Source: Sorghum bicolor (Eukaryota; Streptophyta; Magnoliopsida; Poales; Poaceae). From it: a stretch of 64,000 nucleotides of DNA. The position numbers and the translations under genes are program-made. The notes beneath the pieces are model-generated. The model worked only from the letters and a program-made list of their open reading frames with translations, did no database searches and was not told the DNA's origin. Where the stretch lies: NCBI RefSeq assembly GCF_000003195.3, contig NC_012878.2, positions 10,838,386 through 10,902,385 of the forward strand, in the 5' to 3' direction. Positions 46,857-55,846 of the stretch are shown piece by piece (the first letter of the stretch is position 1; each line of letters starts with the position of its first letter).

Positions 46857-47044
46857 TTTTAGGTTTTTTATTCTTTTGATCAATGTAAAAACTCCCTTGA
46901 TGAATCAAGAACACTGCCCTTTATGCAGTTTTATCTTATCTCTTTTTGCTGATCCATTGTCTCTGTGATATTGCCCATTGAGGCAACCTTAATATGATTC
47001 TGAATCAACAAAAACCTCTCTGTGTTCCTGATTTTTGTGCTAAA

Positions 47045-47231
47045 GACAATATTCTTCATATCGGCTATAAAATTACAGTTCTGAACACTAAACATAATAG
47101 TCACTGCATCAATTTCCTTACTGTCCAAAACCCTTAATTTTTGAACTAAAGGCGATACTCGCTGTATCGGCTATATTTTAATGACTTAACACTCTAAATT
47201 TTATGCTAAAGGCGATACTTGGTGTATCAGC
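47045..47231 (-). repeat. Three hairpin units next to the H integrase end
   Basis: Units of about 21 bp at 47045-47065, 47151-47171 and 47211-47231. The middle one reads GGCGATAC-TCGCT-GTATCGGC, almost fully self-complementary; the others are decayed versions. Compare the two perfect hairpins in G at 55704 and 55773. Confidence 0.65.
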
Positions 47232-47251
47232 TATGCTCCTGTATGACTTGA

Positions 47252-48071
47252 TCATCTAAAGGAAATCAACCCAAACACAAGGGTAATATTTCTTGAAATA
47301 TTTTCCATTAACAGCTCTAGAATACTCTTCTCCCACCAAAGTTTCATAAAATAGGCATTTCGAGGAGCAACCCTAGTATTCCGATATGGTCCTTCCCAAT
47401 TAGGTGACCATTTGCCGAATTTGTTGTCTTTAGATCCAATCGACAAAATTACTTTCCAAACCAGTTCACCTTCACCGAATCTTCTTTCTTGCACTTTTTG
47501 GTTATAGAACTTGGCAATCCTAATTTTATTAGCTCTAATATTTTCTAAAGCTTTTAATAGCCGATGAAATTCATATCAACTAAGTTGTCCAACATAAGAT
47601 TCTTGTAATCATCGGCTATCAGTTTGTCTTGCTGTGATATCCTCCGAGATCCTAAATTAATCTCCCATGGTAGTATAGCTTCATACCCATAAACCAATTC
47701 ATAAGGTGAACATTTAGTTGATCCATGACGAGCCATCCTATAAGACCAAAGAGTTTCACTAAGTATCGAATGCCATTTCCTAAGATTTTCTTTGAACTTT
47801 TTCTTGATGATCTTAATAAGAATCTGATTAGAGGCCTTAGCTTGTCCATTAGCTTGTGCATAGTAAGGGGACGAATTAATCAACTTAAAACCTATACTCG
47901 CAGCAAAGTCTTCAAATTCTTTGGATGTAAACATCTTCCCTTGATTAGTTGTAATGGACTTAGGAACCCCAAATCTGTAAATAATATGCTCTCGGATGAA
48001 CTCAATCACATTAGCTGATGATGCTACTTTTAAAGGAATAGCTTCCACCCACTTAGTAAAATAATCTGTTG
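47252..48071 (-). pseudogene. Integrase of H, C-terminal part
   Basis: Minus-strand frames 48048-47554 and 47494-47252. Visible are TKW-EAIPLK, FGVPKSITTNQG with Asn where the second catalytic Asp is expected (TDQG in G), NSSPYYAQANGQAKASN with Lys in place of the catalytic Glu, and the end motif ELVWKVILSIGSKDNKFGKWSPNWEGPY. Catalytic residues lost, one frame change and stops; non-functional. Continues on the other side of G at 60471. Confidence 0.85.
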
Positions 48072-48076
48072 CTACC

Positions 48077-48765
48077 TGTTGACACCGTTTTTGGGCACGT
48101 GTCTAGGATGGCAGGATAGGGTGGCAGTACGATGCGGGTTGCCGATGAGGATGGTTGCCGATGAGGGAGAGGTTGAATGTGACTAAGTCCACAGGCAGTA
48201 ATATGGTGCCGATGGCTGGATAAAAAGGTCTGCCGATGACTATGGCAAAGGGATTGCCGATGATGCAAAGGAGGAGTCCGGAAGCTGCCAGTTGTCATGT
48301 GGAGGAGTTTCGGTTTGTCACGAAGGATAGTTTTGTTATTTCCTTAATTATTTGCATCGTTTTGTATATGGATTCCGTGTAATTTGGAATTCGAATTCTA
48401 ATCGTGTCTGGTTGTAGCTCTTTGAGCAGGGTATAAATATAAACCCTAGGGCCTTGTAATAATGAATCAAGAAATCAATCAAACACACGTTTTTACTCAT
48501 ATTCCAGCATCTACTTTTCGACGACTTCGTCATACTTTTTTTCTTTTTATTACGAGTTCTTAGGAATTCGTCGACTTAAGCTCGGCGTGTTCTCGAGTTC
48601 CGCGTGAGTACCTCTTAGCCGTGACATCCGGGCGCATCGCTGTTGTCAGGACTAAAGTATTCGAGTTATCACCTTTGCCGATAGTAAGGTCAAATCGGCT
48701 GGCACGCCTTAACGTTTGAATCGGGTATTAGCCCTTTGTGTTTGCAGATCAGTTTTGCATCAACA
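48077..48765 (+). repeat. 5' LTR of element G
   Basis: 689 bp with TATA box at 48432-48439 (TATAAATA). Seven copies of GCCGAT or ATCGGC in this short stretch, far above chance. Confidence 0.95.
48432..48439 (+). promoter_or_regulatory. TATA box of the G LTR promoter
   Basis: TATAAATA in GGGTATAAATATAAACCC; same in the 3' LTR at 60132-60139. Drives the sense RNA. Confidence 0.7.
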
Positions 48766-48769
48766 CATC

Positions 48770-48790
48770 TTTTGGCACGCCCAGTGGGAC
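48770..48790 (+). other. Primer-binding site of G
   Basis: TTTGGCACGCCCAGTGGGAC five bases after the LTR. It begins with TGG, complement of a tRNA CCA end; I could not name the tRNA. It differs from the tRNA-Asp site of B and C. Confidence 0.65.
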
Positions 48791-48811
48791 AGATTCAAGA
48801 TCAAGATCAAC

Positions 48812-51688
48812 ATGTCGATCTCTGACCTCGATCAAGAGAACGTCATCCCTGTGACGGAGGCCAACCTCAAGGATGAGCAGAAGCAAGCTATTGCCCAAGC
48901 CATGGAAGAGTTCAAGCAGCAATGCCTGAGGTCTTTCAGCATAAACAGGAGCGGCGAAGTGGTCCAGAAAGATGCACTGCCGGCACCACGGCAGGTCACC
49001 TTTGACGCCAATCCTGGCAAGCTTCAAGATATGGTTGACAATGCCATCAATCGAGCGTTGATTAACCAAGCTGGTGTACTGTCTAATACGGTTTTCAATG
49101 CCGTGGCAAGAACTTTCAAGGAAGGACAAATCCCACCAGATTATGTGGGGCCCTCCCATCATCAGCCAACGGCACCAGAGGTCACGGCTCCATCGGCTGC
49201 CTTGACGAATGCAAGTGCACAACCTGCCGTCCCTCCAAGTACATCGGGGACTACTGGTGCACTATCTATGCCGATGGCAACCAACCCACAAATTTCAGTT
49301 GGGCAGCATAAACTGACAATAGATATGTTGGCATCGGCAATGTCAGGGTTGACTCTTCCTCCCAACTGGTGGGGTTATGGTATGCCTCCAGAGTTGACGC
49401 CGGGGACATCACAAATAACCGACATGAGGGGCAAAACTCCTATGACATCGGCACCTCCCAATGCGCCGGTAAACCAGAGTCCTCGGTATACCACAACTAC
49501 TACTGCAAGGCCTCACACTGGGAATCCTCAAGATTCAATGTTCCAGATGCCCAACGCATCGGCAGAGTCAATGCTGATGCAACAGAGGCCTATGGCCCAG
49601 TCGGGGTATGTCAATTCAACGACGGTACCCAATTACCAATCATCGGTAGCACCTATGCCGATGAACGCTAATAATGGATGGCTTGGGCAGCAAGCCTTTC
49701 CACAATCGCCCCAGCAGGGTTATCAGACTACAGGGTTCCAGCAAGGGCAGGTCTATCCCGGGTTCCAAGGTCAGGGGATTCCCAACCAGCCAATGAATTT
49801 TGGACAGCAACTCGGAGGACAGCCAATCGGTGGACAGCAGTTTGGTGGTCCGCAGATTGGAGGACAGGTGATCAATACAATGTTCCATGCAGATCACGTC
49901 CCGAACAGACATGTGGAGGTTCGCCACCAAGTGCCAGATCCGCAGCCGCCTCATCGGCAAGATGCCGATGCGTATTGGGCCGATAAGATTGCTGAAGTAA
50001 TGAGGGAACAATTTGGGATAAAACCCAAAGTCAACACTTATTCTTATCGGACACCGTATCCTCCCGCGTATGATTTGATCCCGCTTCCACATCGGTACAA
50101 GGTACCGGATTTTACAAAGTTTTCCGGACAGGACGACACGTCAACTATGGAGCATGTCAACAGGTTCATTATTCAATGTGGAGAGGCTGGTAACAGGGAC
50201 GAGTTGAGGGTTCGTCTATTTTCGTCATCATTGTCTGGATCGGCCTTTACTTGGTTCATATCATTACCTCCCAACTCAGTACTTACTTGGGCCGATCTGG
50301 AGAAGCAATTCCACAAATACTTCTTCTCGGGGGTTCATGAGAAGAAGATCACCGACTTGGTCAAGTTGAGGCAACGTAATGATGAGTCGGTTGAAGGATT
50401 TGTGCAGAGGATACGAGAGGTCAAGAATAAATGCTATAGCCTGGTTCTGGATGATCGGCAGCTAGCCGATTTGGCTTTCCAGGGTTTGTTGCCACATATC
50501 AGGGATAAGTATGCCTCTCAGGAGTTCGAAAGTTTAAGTCATTTGGTGCAGAGGATATCTGATCAAGACATCAAGCCTTTCGAGCCTAAGAGAGCATGGA
50601 ATAAGAAAGTGTCGTTTGTTGATGAAGCCACAAGCTCAGATTCTGATGAAGAACCAGTAATCGGTTTGGCAGAGTGGGTAAAAAACAAGAAGCCGATGTC
50701 TTGTCCTTTTGGGCAGAAGGAACCAGAGAAGTTTGCTTTTGACACCGCAAAGGCTGATAGGATATTTGACTTTCTACTTCAGGAAGGTCAGATCAAACTG
50801 TCACCTAACCATGTGATTCCATCGGCAGAAGAGTTGAAGAGGATGAGATATTGCAAGTGGCATAATGCAACGTCCCATGACACCAACGAGTGCAAAGTAT
50901 TCAGACAGCAGCTGCAATCGGCTATAGAGTCAGGGAGAATCAAGTTTGACAATTCCAAAGCCCAGAAGCCGATGAAGATAGACCAACATCCTTTCCCGAC
51001 AAACATGTTGGATGCTAAGGGGAAGGCTAAGGTCTTAACATCGGAGACAGCTGAGAAGAGTGCATCGGTAGATCCTCAGCATCAAGTTACTACTGCCGAT
51101 GCAAGAAGTAAGGGCTTGGTCCAGGAAGGAACTAGCTCAGGAAGGCTTCCTCGATCTGGTATCATCATAACTCATAGAAGGCTTCGAGAAAAATGGCAAC
51201 AACGGGAAGTTCGGTATCGGCGCCAGCAGGAAGATTATCGACGGGAAGAAGAAAGACGCCGACAGGAGTGGAATCGGCACAGGGATCATTGGAATTGTCC
51301 ATTCTTCATCCATTGTTGGGAGGAAAATATCAAGCTTCCTACTGTCAGAGACTGCCCTGAGTGCAACGGTTATGATCGGTACGATAGGATCGATCGGCAT
51401 TATCATGATGATGAACGACGATTTAATGGGCCGATCAGAGGAAGGGTGTCAGTTCATGACCGGCTGGGGGGCAGATTTAGTGGGCACAACAGACTTAGTG
51501 ACCGTGTCCAGTATTTTCCCAGGAACCAAGAGGAGCTCGAGGGAATGGCTGATGCGCGGGTTCCCGATGAATTCATATTTTGCAGGGATGCTAACACGCA
51601 TCGTATGGAGTCAAGGGAGAACCGACGCCCGACGGCAAGGCAAAGGCCACTTCCTCCATGGTGCCCTGGAGGATTAACCAAAACATAG
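48812..51688 (+). CDS. Gag of element G
   Basis: 958 residues from ATG 48812 (an in-frame ATG at 48716 lies in the LTR and is less likely). The first 130 residues are mixed charged, followed by a long Pro/Gln/Met/Gly-rich part (to about 390) with repeated GGQ(P/Q)(I/F)GG units. The gag core follows (about 450-610): YKVPDFTKFSGQDD, LRVRLFSSSLSGSAFTWF, LEKQFHKYFF. Then come a Cys/His motif CKWHNATSHDTNEC and a basic Arg-rich stretch with HWNCPFFIHCW and CPECNGY, a possible second zinc finger. Forms the particle and binds the RNA. Ends TAG at 51686; the same frame goes on into protease, so a read-through product is possible. Confidence 0.9.
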   Translation: MSISDLDQENVIPVTEANLKDEQKQAIAQAMEEFKQQCLRSFSINRSGEVVQKDALPAPRQVTFDANPGKLQDMVDNAINRALINQAGVLSNTVFNAVARTFKEGQIPPDYVGPSHHQPTAPEVTAPSAALTNASAQPAVPPSTSGTTGALSMPMATNPQISVGQHKLTIDMLASAMSGLTLPPNWWGYGMPPELTPGTSQITDMRGKTPMTSAPPNAPVNQSPRYTTTTTARPHTGNPQDSMFQMPNASAESMLMQQRPMAQSGYVNSTTVPNYQSSVAPMPMNANNGWLGQQAFPQSPQQGYQTTGFQQGQVYPGFQGQGIPNQPMNFGQQLGGQPIGGQQFGGPQIGGQVINTMFHADHVPNRHVEVRHQVPDPQPPHRQDADAYWADKIAEVMREQFGIKPKVNTYSYRTPYPPAYDLIPLPHRYKVPDFTKFSGQDDTSTMEHVNRFIIQCGEAGNRDELRVRLFSSSLSGSAFTWFISLPPNSVLTWADLEKQFHKYFFSGVHEKKITDLVKLRQRNDESVEGFVQRIREVKNKCYSLVLDDRQLADLAFQGLLPHIRDKYASQEFESLSHLVQRISDQDIKPFEPKRAWNKKVSFVDEATSSDSDEEPVIGLAEWVKNKKPMSCPFGQKEPEKFAFDTAKADRIFDFLLQEGQIKLSPNHVIPSAEELKRMRYCKWHNATSHDTNECKVFRQQLQSAIESGRIKFDNSKAQKPMKIDQHPFPTNMLDAKGKAKVLTSETAEKSASVDPQHQVTTADARSKGLVQEGTSSGRLPRSGIIITHRRLREKWQQREVRYRRQQEDYRREEERRRQEWNRHRDHWNCPFFIHCWEENIKLPTVRDCPECNGYDRYDRIDRHYHDDERRFNGPIRGRVSVHDRLGGRFSGHNRLSDRVQYFPRNQEELEGMADARVPDEFIFCRDANTHRMESRENRRPTARQRPLPPWCPGGLTKT

Positions 51689-52459
51689 AAAAGGAGATTG
51701 CAACGTGAAAGGCAAGAAGAACTAAACAAGGGAGAGAACTCTGGAAGTCGGCAGCCGTCAGACACTAAGAGGGAAGGTCCATCGGCAGGCGTCAACATGG
51801 TCTTCATGTTGCCGATGGAGTTTCTTGCACCAGCCAGTGATGATGAGTTGGAATTTTCTGATCAGATAGCTCAGTTGGCTCTGGATCCGATGACGGCTAT
51901 CTTTGAGAAACCTGCCGATGACGAGAGGCAGCATCTTAAAGCTCTGTTCCTCAAAGGAAGGGTTGATGGGCAGCCAATGACCAAGATCCTAGTTGATGGT
52001 GGAGCTGCTATTAATATTATGCCGTATGCAGTATATCGGAAGCTTGGGAAAGGGGATCAAGATTTGACCAAGACCGATATGATGCTCAAAGACTTTGAAG
52101 GAAACGTGTCTCCAGTCAAGGGGGCAATATGTGCAGAGTTGACCATCGGCCGCAAGACCTTGCCGACAACTTTTTTCGTGATCAGCGGAAAAGGTGCCTA
52201 CAACTTATTATTGGGAAGAGATTGGATTCATGCCAATTGTTGTGTCCCATCTACAATGCATCAGTGCTTGGTTCAGTGGGTAGGTGACAAGATTGAGATT
52301 GTCCCAGGAGATTCTTCTTATGTTATCGCATCGGCAGAAGCGGATACTTACGAAAGGACCAGGTGCATTTCAGGAGAAGTTTGGGAGAAAGATTTTCTCA
52401 AAGTTGCCGATTATGAGATTCCACCGATCCAAGCAGTCGGTTCTGACGACGGTTTTTAA
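51689..52459 (+). CDS. Aspartic protease region of element G
   Basis: Open frame continuing in the gag frame after one TAG; there is no ATG at its beginning. Core: KILVDGGAAINIMPYAVYRKLG, with DGG where D-[ST]-G is usual, then a flap region and NLLLGRDWIHANCC. This is the retroviral-type protease that cuts the polyprotein. VNMVFMLPMEFLAP before it is shared with H. Ends TAA overlapping the ATG of the RT frame (TAATG, 52457-52461). The same split is found in H, so it is probably a family trait and not damage. Confidence 0.85.
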   Translation, partial: KRRLQRERQEELNKGENSGSRQPSDTKREGPSAGVNMVFMLPMEFLAPASDDELEFSDQIAQLALDPMTAIFEKPADDERQHLKALFLKGRVDGQPMTKILVDGGAAINIMPYAVYRKLGKGDQDLTKTDMMLKDFEGNVSPVKGAICAELTIGRKTLPTTFFVISGKGAYNLLLGRDWIHANCCVPSTMHQCLVQWVGDKIEIVPGDSSYVIASAEADTYERTRCISGEVWEKDFLKVADYEIPPIQAVGSDDGF

Positions 52460-54486
52460 TGGATAGATTCGCCGATGATGGAAAATTAGGCCAGGGATTC
52501 ACATCGGCCGACGATTTGGTAGAAGTAGATATAGGTAGTGGTGATAAGCCCAGGCCTACTTTTATTAGTGCTAAATTAGATCCTGAGTGTAAGCGACAAT
52601 TGACTAGTTTGTTAAAGGAATATAAAGATTGCTTTGCTTGGGATTATACAGAGATGCCTGGTTTAGACCGATCAATTGTTGAACATCGGTTACCCATCAA
52701 GTCTGGATTTCGGCCACATCAGCAACCAGCCCGCCGATGTAATCCTAACATTCTACCTGATATTAAGGCCGAAATCACTAAACTTATTGAAGCTAAGTTT
52801 ATTCGGCAGTGTCGGTATGCCGAATGGATTTCCAATGTTGTTCCGGTTTACAAGAAGAACGGGAAGCTTCGGGTGTGCATTGATTTCAGGAATCTCAATA
52901 AAGCTACGCCGATGGATGGATACCCAATGCCTGTCGCCGATCTACTGGTTGATGCTGCGGCTGGCCATCGGGTCATCAGCTTCATGGATGGTAATGCAGG
53001 TTACAATCAAATATTCATGGCAGAGGAGGATATTCCGAAAACCGCATTCAGTTGTCCTGGTCATGTTGGGCTATTTGAATGGATAGTCATGACTTTTGGG
53101 TTGAAGAATGCTGGTGCTACTTATCAAAGGGCTATGAATTTTATATTTCATGAGTTCATCGGCAAGCTCGTAGAGATTTATATTGATGATGTGGTGGTTA
53201 AGTCTGGAGATTTCTCAAAGCATCTTGCCGATTTACAAAAAGTGTTAGAGTGCACAAGGAAGCATGGATTGAAGATGAATCCCAACAAGTGTGCATTTGG
53301 TGTATCGGCAGGGCAGTTTCTTGGTTTCATGGTACATCAGAGGGGTATTGAAATTAGTCGAAGATCTATTGATGCTATCAATAAAATAGTGGCCCCTACC
53401 AACAAAACCGAGCTCCAATCCTTGATCGGCAAGGTAAATTTTATCAGAAGATTTGTATCGAATTTGTCTGGTAGGATTCGTGCTTTCAGTCCTCTTCTTA
53501 AATTGAAAGCCGATCAAGAGTTTATTTGGGGAGAAGAACAGCAGTTGGCTCTGGATGAAATCAAGAAGTATCTAGTAAATCCTCCAGTTCTAGTTCCACC
53601 TCAACAAGGGAAGCCCTTCAGATTGTATTTATCTACCGATGGATCGGTTATCGGTTCAGCTTTAGTTCAAGAATTTGAAGGGAAAGAAAGGGTAATTTAT
53701 TATTTGAGTAGGAGGTTGATTGATGCTGAAACCAGGTATTCGGCCATTGAGAAACTATGCTTATGCTTATATTTTTCATGTATCAAGCTGAGACATTACC
53801 TGTTATCGGCCGAATGCACTGTCGTTTGCAAAGATGACGTGGTCCGATACATGCTATCTATGCCGATTATGAGTGGTAGGATCGGTAAATGGATTTTAGC
53901 GCTGTCGGAGTTCGATTTGCGGTACGAATCGGCTAAGGCAGTCAAAGGGCAGATTATGGCCGATTTTGTGACTCAGCATTGCGGTCTAGTGGAAACCTTG
54001 GAAATTGTACCCTGGACGCTCTTCTTTGATGGATCTACTTGTGACCGGGGGGCAGGAATCGGCATTGTATTAGTTTCCCCTAAGGGGAGGAAGTATGAGT
54101 TTTCCTTGCCGATTGTTGCCACATCGACAAATAATCAGGCTGAGTATCAAGCTCTGATCAAGGGATTGGAGTTGCTGAGAGAAGTTCGTGCTGATGCTGT
54201 TGAAATATTCGGGGATTCTATGTTGGTTATAAATCAATTGGCCGGAAGCTATGAATGCCGAAGTGAAGTTCTCATAACGTATTTCGAAAGAAGTATGCAA
54301 CTGTTAAAGGAATTCAAGGATTTCCGATTGGAGCATGTTCCCCGATTGCATAATGAAGACGCTAATCGGTTAGCTCAGCATGCCTCGGGATATCAGCCAA
54401 TGATTAATGCGACATCGGTAGTCGGTGCCGATGATTGGAGGAAAGAAATTATTGATTATCTAAAAGATCCATCCAAAAAAAGTTGA
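52459..54486 (+). CDS. Reverse transcriptase, RNase H and archaeal-type RNase H of element G
   Basis: 675 residues. RT core about 75-300: NVVPVYKKNGKLRVCIDFRNLN, ATPMDGYPMP, FMDGNAGYNQI, TFGLKNAGATYQRAMN and the catalytic YIDD at 241-244. Connection and first RNase H about 330-505, with acidic residues at 394, 431, 459/460 and 502. A second RNase H about 515-640 begins WTLFFDGSTCDRGAG and keeps all four expected acids (D524, E562, D586, D634). This extra domain is the hallmark of Tat elements. Copies the RNA into DNA. The frame ends TGA at 54484 after a run of seven A residues (54475-54481); integrase continues in another frame. Confidence 0.93.
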   Translation: MDRFADDGKLGQGFTSADDLVEVDIGSGDKPRPTFISAKLDPECKRQLTSLLKEYKDCFAWDYTEMPGLDRSIVEHRLPIKSGFRPHQQPARRCNPNILPDIKAEITKLIEAKFIRQCRYAEWISNVVPVYKKNGKLRVCIDFRNLNKATPMDGYPMPVADLLVDAAAGHRVISFMDGNAGYNQIFMAEEDIPKTAFSCPGHVGLFEWIVMTFGLKNAGATYQRAMNFIFHEFIGKLVEIYIDDVVVKSGDFSKHLADLQKVLECTRKHGLKMNPNKCAFGVSAGQFLGFMVHQRGIEISRRSIDAINKIVAPTNKTELQSLIGKVNFIRRFVSNLSGRIRAFSPLLKLKADQEFIWGEEQQLALDEIKKYLVNPPVLVPPQQGKPFRLYLSTDGSVIGSALVQEFEGKERVIYYLSRRLIDAETRYSAIEKLCLCLYFSCIKLRHYLLSAECTVVCKDDVVRYMLSMPIMSGRIGKWILALSEFDLRYESAKAVKGQIMADFVTQHCGLVETLEIVPWTLFFDGSTCDRGAGIGIVLVSPKGRKYEFSLPIVATSTNNQAEYQALIKGLELLREVRADAVEIFGDSMLVINQLAGSYECRSEVLITYFERSMQLLKEFKDFRLEHVPRLHNEDANRLAQHASGYQPMINATSVVGADDWRKEIIDYLKDPSKKS

Positions 54487-54517
54487 AAGACGGGTTCGAT
54501 TTCAGGCAACCAAGTAT

Positions 54518-55693
54518 GTGCTCCTTGAAAATGAATTGTATTATCGAACTATCGACGGAATTCTTCTCCGATGCTTGGGTGATGATGAAGCCAGAAGTTT
54601 GATGGGGGAAATCCATGAGGGAGTGTGTGGAGCGCATCAGTCAGCTTTTAAGATGAAGTGGATGATTCGAAGGAATGGATATTTTTGGCTAACCATACTT
54701 GAAGATTGTTTTAAATATTTCAAGGGATGTCAAGGTTGTCAAAAGTTTGGTAATATCCAGAGAGTACCCGCATCGGCTATGAATCCTATAATAAAGCCTT
54801 GGCCGTTCCGGGGATGGGCCATCGATCTGATCGGCCAGATTTATCCACCATCTAGCAAAGGGCATAAGTTCATTCTAGTTGCCACTGACTATTTCACTAA
54901 ATGGGTTGAAGCTATTCCTTTGAAGAAAGTCACATCGGCCAATATGATTGATTTTATGAAGGAGCATATTATTTACCGATTTGGGATTCCCCAAACGATT
55001 ACTACCGATCAGGGCACCATGTTCACATCGGGGGAGTTCGATGAATTCGCAATCGGTATGGGAATTAAAGTGTTGAATTCTTCTCCTTATTATGCTCAAG
55101 CCAATGGGCAGGCCGAAGCGTCTAACAAAGGAATTATCAAGCTTATTAAACGGAAGATTGAAGAAAATCCTAAGCGGTGGCATACATTATTAAATGAAGC
55201 ATTGTGGTCTTATCGGATGGCTTGTCATGGATCGACCAAGGTATCACCCTATCAATTGGTGTATGGACATGATGCAGTGTTGCCTTGGGAAATTAAGGCT
55301 GGATCTAGGCGATTATCTTTTCAAGATCAATTAACTTCCGATGGTTATGCCACTTTGATGACCGATGAATTGGACGATCTAGCAGGGCATCGGTTAAAAG
55401 CTTTAATGAGTATAGAAGAGAATAAGAAAAGAGTTGCTAGATGGTACGATAAGAAGGTGAAGGCTAAAGAGTTTGCCGATGGGGATTTGGTATGGAAATT
55501 AATTTTACCAGTTGGGACCAAAAGCTCGAAGTTTGGAAAGTGGTCTCCTAATTGGGAGGGTCCTTATCGGATAAGTCGATCGGCTCCTGGTAATGCCTAC
55601 ATTCTAGAAACCCTCGAAGGAATTGAATTTCCCAGAGCATTAAACGGCAAATATTTAAAGAAGTACTACCCCAGTATATGGGTCGATGCATAG
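54518..55693 (+). CDS. Integrase of element G
   Basis: 391-residue frame with no ATG at its start (open from about 54476), so it is normally part of a polyprotein; here a one-base difference in an A-run separates it from RT. Zinc-binding HHCC residues H33, H40, C71, C74. Catalytic triad D103, D164 and E200 with the usual 35-residue gap between the last two, in WAIDLIG, TTDQGTMF and NGQAEASNK. C-terminus DGDLVWKLILPVG...FGKWSPNWEGPY. No chromodomain, as usual for Tat. Inserts the DNA copy. All catalytic residues present. Confidence 0.92.
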   Translation: MLLENELYYRTIDGILLRCLGDDEARSLMGEIHEGVCGAHQSAFKMKWMIRRNGYFWLTILEDCFKYFKGCQGCQKFGNIQRVPASAMNPIIKPWPFRGWAIDLIGQIYPPSSKGHKFILVATDYFTKWVEAIPLKKVTSANMIDFMKEHIIYRFGIPQTITTDQGTMFTSGEFDEFAIGMGIKVLNSSPYYAQANGQAEASNKGIIKLIKRKIEENPKRWHTLLNEALWSYRMACHGSTKVSPYQLVYGHDAVLPWEIKAGSRRLSFQDQLTSDGYATLMTDELDDLAGHRLKALMSIEENKKRVARWYDKKVKAKEFADGDLVWKLILPVGTKSSKFGKWSPNWEGPYRISRSAPGNAYILETLEGIEFPRALNGKYLKKYYPSIWVDA

Positions 55694-55703
55694 AAGTTTA
55701 CGT

Positions 55704-55793
55704 GCCGATAACACTCCTATCGGCTGGATCCAAATGCTTGGGGACAAGACTTGGTGTTTCAAAAGTTTAGGCGCCGATAACAGTCCTATCGGC
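55704..55793 (+). repeat. Two perfect hairpins after the G integrase
   Basis: GCCGATA-ACACTCC-TATCGGC (55704-55724) and GCCGATA-ACAGTCC-TATCGGC (55773-55793): 7-bp perfect stems, 7-nt loops differing by one base, 69 bp apart. The counterpart region of H has three similar units. Confidence 0.85.
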
Positions 55794-55846
55794 TAGACTA
55801 AAAGCTGAGGAAGCAGGAAAGCGCAGATACAATGCCGATGGAAACT

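Noticed and set aside
47725..48018. Plus-strand ORF opposite the H integrase
   Set aside because: Mirror of the clearly recognisable minus-strand integrase.
48716..48811. Upstream ATG extending gag of G into the LTR
   Set aside because: It would begin inside the LTR and run through the primer-binding site; ATG at 48812 fits better.
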